Origin: Propionibacteriaceae bacterium
GTDB lineage: Bacteria; Actinomycetota; Actinomycetes; Propionibacteriales; Propionibacteriaceae
Length of the DNA: 5,359 nt
NCBI GenBank assembly: GCA_021323255.1
Contig: JAJTCL010000446.1
Coordinates: 1 to 5,359 of the forward strand
Direction: 5' to 3'
The notes below the pieces were generated by a model. That model was not told the origin of the DNA. It saw only the letters and a list, made by a program, of their open reading frames with translations, and did not search any database. Below are positions 4,956 through 5,359 of this stretch, piece after piece (position 1 is the first letter of the stretch; the number at the start of each line of letters is the position of its first letter). A program made the translations under genes and the position numbers.

Positions 4956-5228
4956 TCACAGGACCCGCGAACGCGACCTGGCCGTCACCGCGGCGGCGAT
5001 CATGACCAGGACAGCTGCTACGGCGATTGCGATGATCCACCGCACCCAGTCGATGCCCGGGCTGCCGTCGCCTCCGAACGCGGTGTAGATGAACCAGCCG
5101 ATCAAGACCCCACCAATGCCGCAAATGATGGTTAGCCAGATCGGGATGTTGTCTCGGTGGCTGGGAGCCACGAACTTGCCCAACAAGCCGATGATGATAC
5201 CGGCGACGATGACACCGATGATCTCCAC
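4956..5228 (-). CDS. GlsB/YeaQ/YmgE-family stress-response membrane protein
   Basis: This encodes 90 residues with three predicted membrane segments (about 3-20, 29-50 and 62-82), matching the transglycosylase-associated protein family (PF04226). Landmarks are the N-terminal glycine-spaced helix IIGVIVAGIIIGLLGKFVAP, the IPIWLTIICGIGGVLIGWFIY helix, and a short basic tail (ARSRSRVL). These small inner-membrane proteins are often induced by general stress in many bacteria, but their biochemical role is unknown. The start is GTG at 5228, supported by AGGAGG (5234-5239) 5 bases upstream. The gene appears to be monocistronic, ending at the large inverted repeat 4884-4932. Confidence 0.93.
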   Translation of the reverse strand: MEIIGVIVAGIIIGLLGKFVAPSHRDNIPIWLTIICGIGGVLIGWFIYTAFGGDGSPGIDWVRWIIAIAVAAVLVMIAAAVTARSRSRVL

Positions 5229-5288
5229 TGCTTCCTCCTCGAACGTGATGGATGCTTCTGGCGGGAAGCGAGTTCCGCACGTTGGCCT

Positions 5289-5313
5289 GGTCCCGCTTCA
5301 TCCTCAACTAAAC
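5289..5313 (-). promoter_or_regulatory. possible SigB/SigF-type promoter of the GlsB-like gene
   Basis: On the minus strand GTTT (5313-5310) is followed after 15 bases by GGGACC (5294-5289). Actinobacterial general-stress sigma factors of the SigB/SigF type use GTTT-N(14-17)-GGGTA; here the -35 fits fully and the -10 partly. The position gives a leader of about 50 bases to the GTG at 5228, and stress control would suit the family. The match is weak, and its -35 overlaps a possible hairpin at 5313-5327. Confidence 0.3.
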
Positions 5314-5327
5314 CACCCGAAGGGCGG
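5313..5327 (-). terminator. possible small terminator hairpin of a gene beyond the right edge
   Basis: On the minus strand CCGCCC and GGGTGG flank TTC, giving a 6-bp stem (one G-T pair) followed by TTTAGTT. This could end a minus-strand transcript coming from outside the window, but the stem is short and overlaps the proposed promoter. Confidence 0.2.
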
Positions 5328-5342
5328 ATGCATTACACCCTT

Positions 5343-5349
5343 AAGGAGG
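5343..5349 (+). promoter_or_regulatory. strong Shine-Dalgarno-like site at the right edge
   Basis: AAGGAGG stands 10 bases before the end of the window, with no start codon in between. A plus-strand gene could begin immediately beyond the edge, which would make it divergent from the GlsB-like gene. This cannot be verified here. Confidence 0.25.
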
Positions 5350-5359
5350 TTAAAGTCGG

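Noticed and set aside
4939..5307. 122-codon minus-strand ORF overlapping the GlsB-like gene in another frame
   Set aside because: His/Arg-rich out-of-frame reading; the GlsB-like frame has three membrane helices and a proper SD.

Overview
The window looks like chromosomal DNA of a high-GC actinobacterium. The coding frames are rich in G/C at third positions. The cold-shock protein is of the short 67-residue actinobacterial type. The gene families present (an AraC regulator followed by a SRPBCC protein, a GlsB-like membrane protein, a YGSL-type gamma-glutamylcyclotransferase relative, a PIN/NYN-like protein) are common in that phylum. The genus cannot be fixed from this sequence alone.

Layout from left to right: (1) 1-533, minus strand: an NAD(P)-binding SDR-type protein whose 3' end runs off the window. 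(2) 534-1071: mostly non-coding, with a possible 43-44 residue hydrophobic small protein on the plus strand (735-869) that has a strong ribosome binding site but no standard start codon. This stretch also holds an operator-like direct repeat, a short perfect hairpin, and the terminator of the next gene. (3) 1072-1275, minus: a CspA-family cold-shock protein with a strong Shine-Dalgarno. (4) 1276-1721: no convincing gene; it holds the csp upstream region and one 8-bp inverted repeat. (5) 1722-2977, minus: a two-gene unit in which an AraC-family regulator is followed one base later by a SRPBCC (polyketide cyclase-like) protein. Both look damaged: the regulator is split by one extra base in a run of four C, and the SRPBCC protein appears to lack about 20 residues in-frame. 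(6) 3164-3958, plus: a complete CPBP-family intramembrane protease, divergent from the regulator. (7) 3922-4738, minus: a two-gene unit, a PIN/NYN-like putative RNase followed by a gamma-glutamylcyclotransferase-like protein whose 3' end overlaps that of the protease gene by 37 bp. (8) 4884-4932: a large nested inverted repeat, probably the terminator of (9), a GlsB/YeaQ/YmgE-family small membrane protein at 4956-5228, minus. The last 130 bases hold its upstream region and a strong SD-like site at the right edge.

The themes are stress and envelope housekeeping: cold shock, a GlsB-like stress membrane protein, and an intramembrane protease. I see no integrase, transposase, CRISPR array, rRNA or complete tRNA. 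I found no clearly new multi-gene system. The points most worth checking are the frameshifted regulator, the shortened SRPBCC protein, the small ORF with the unusual start, and the large palindrome.
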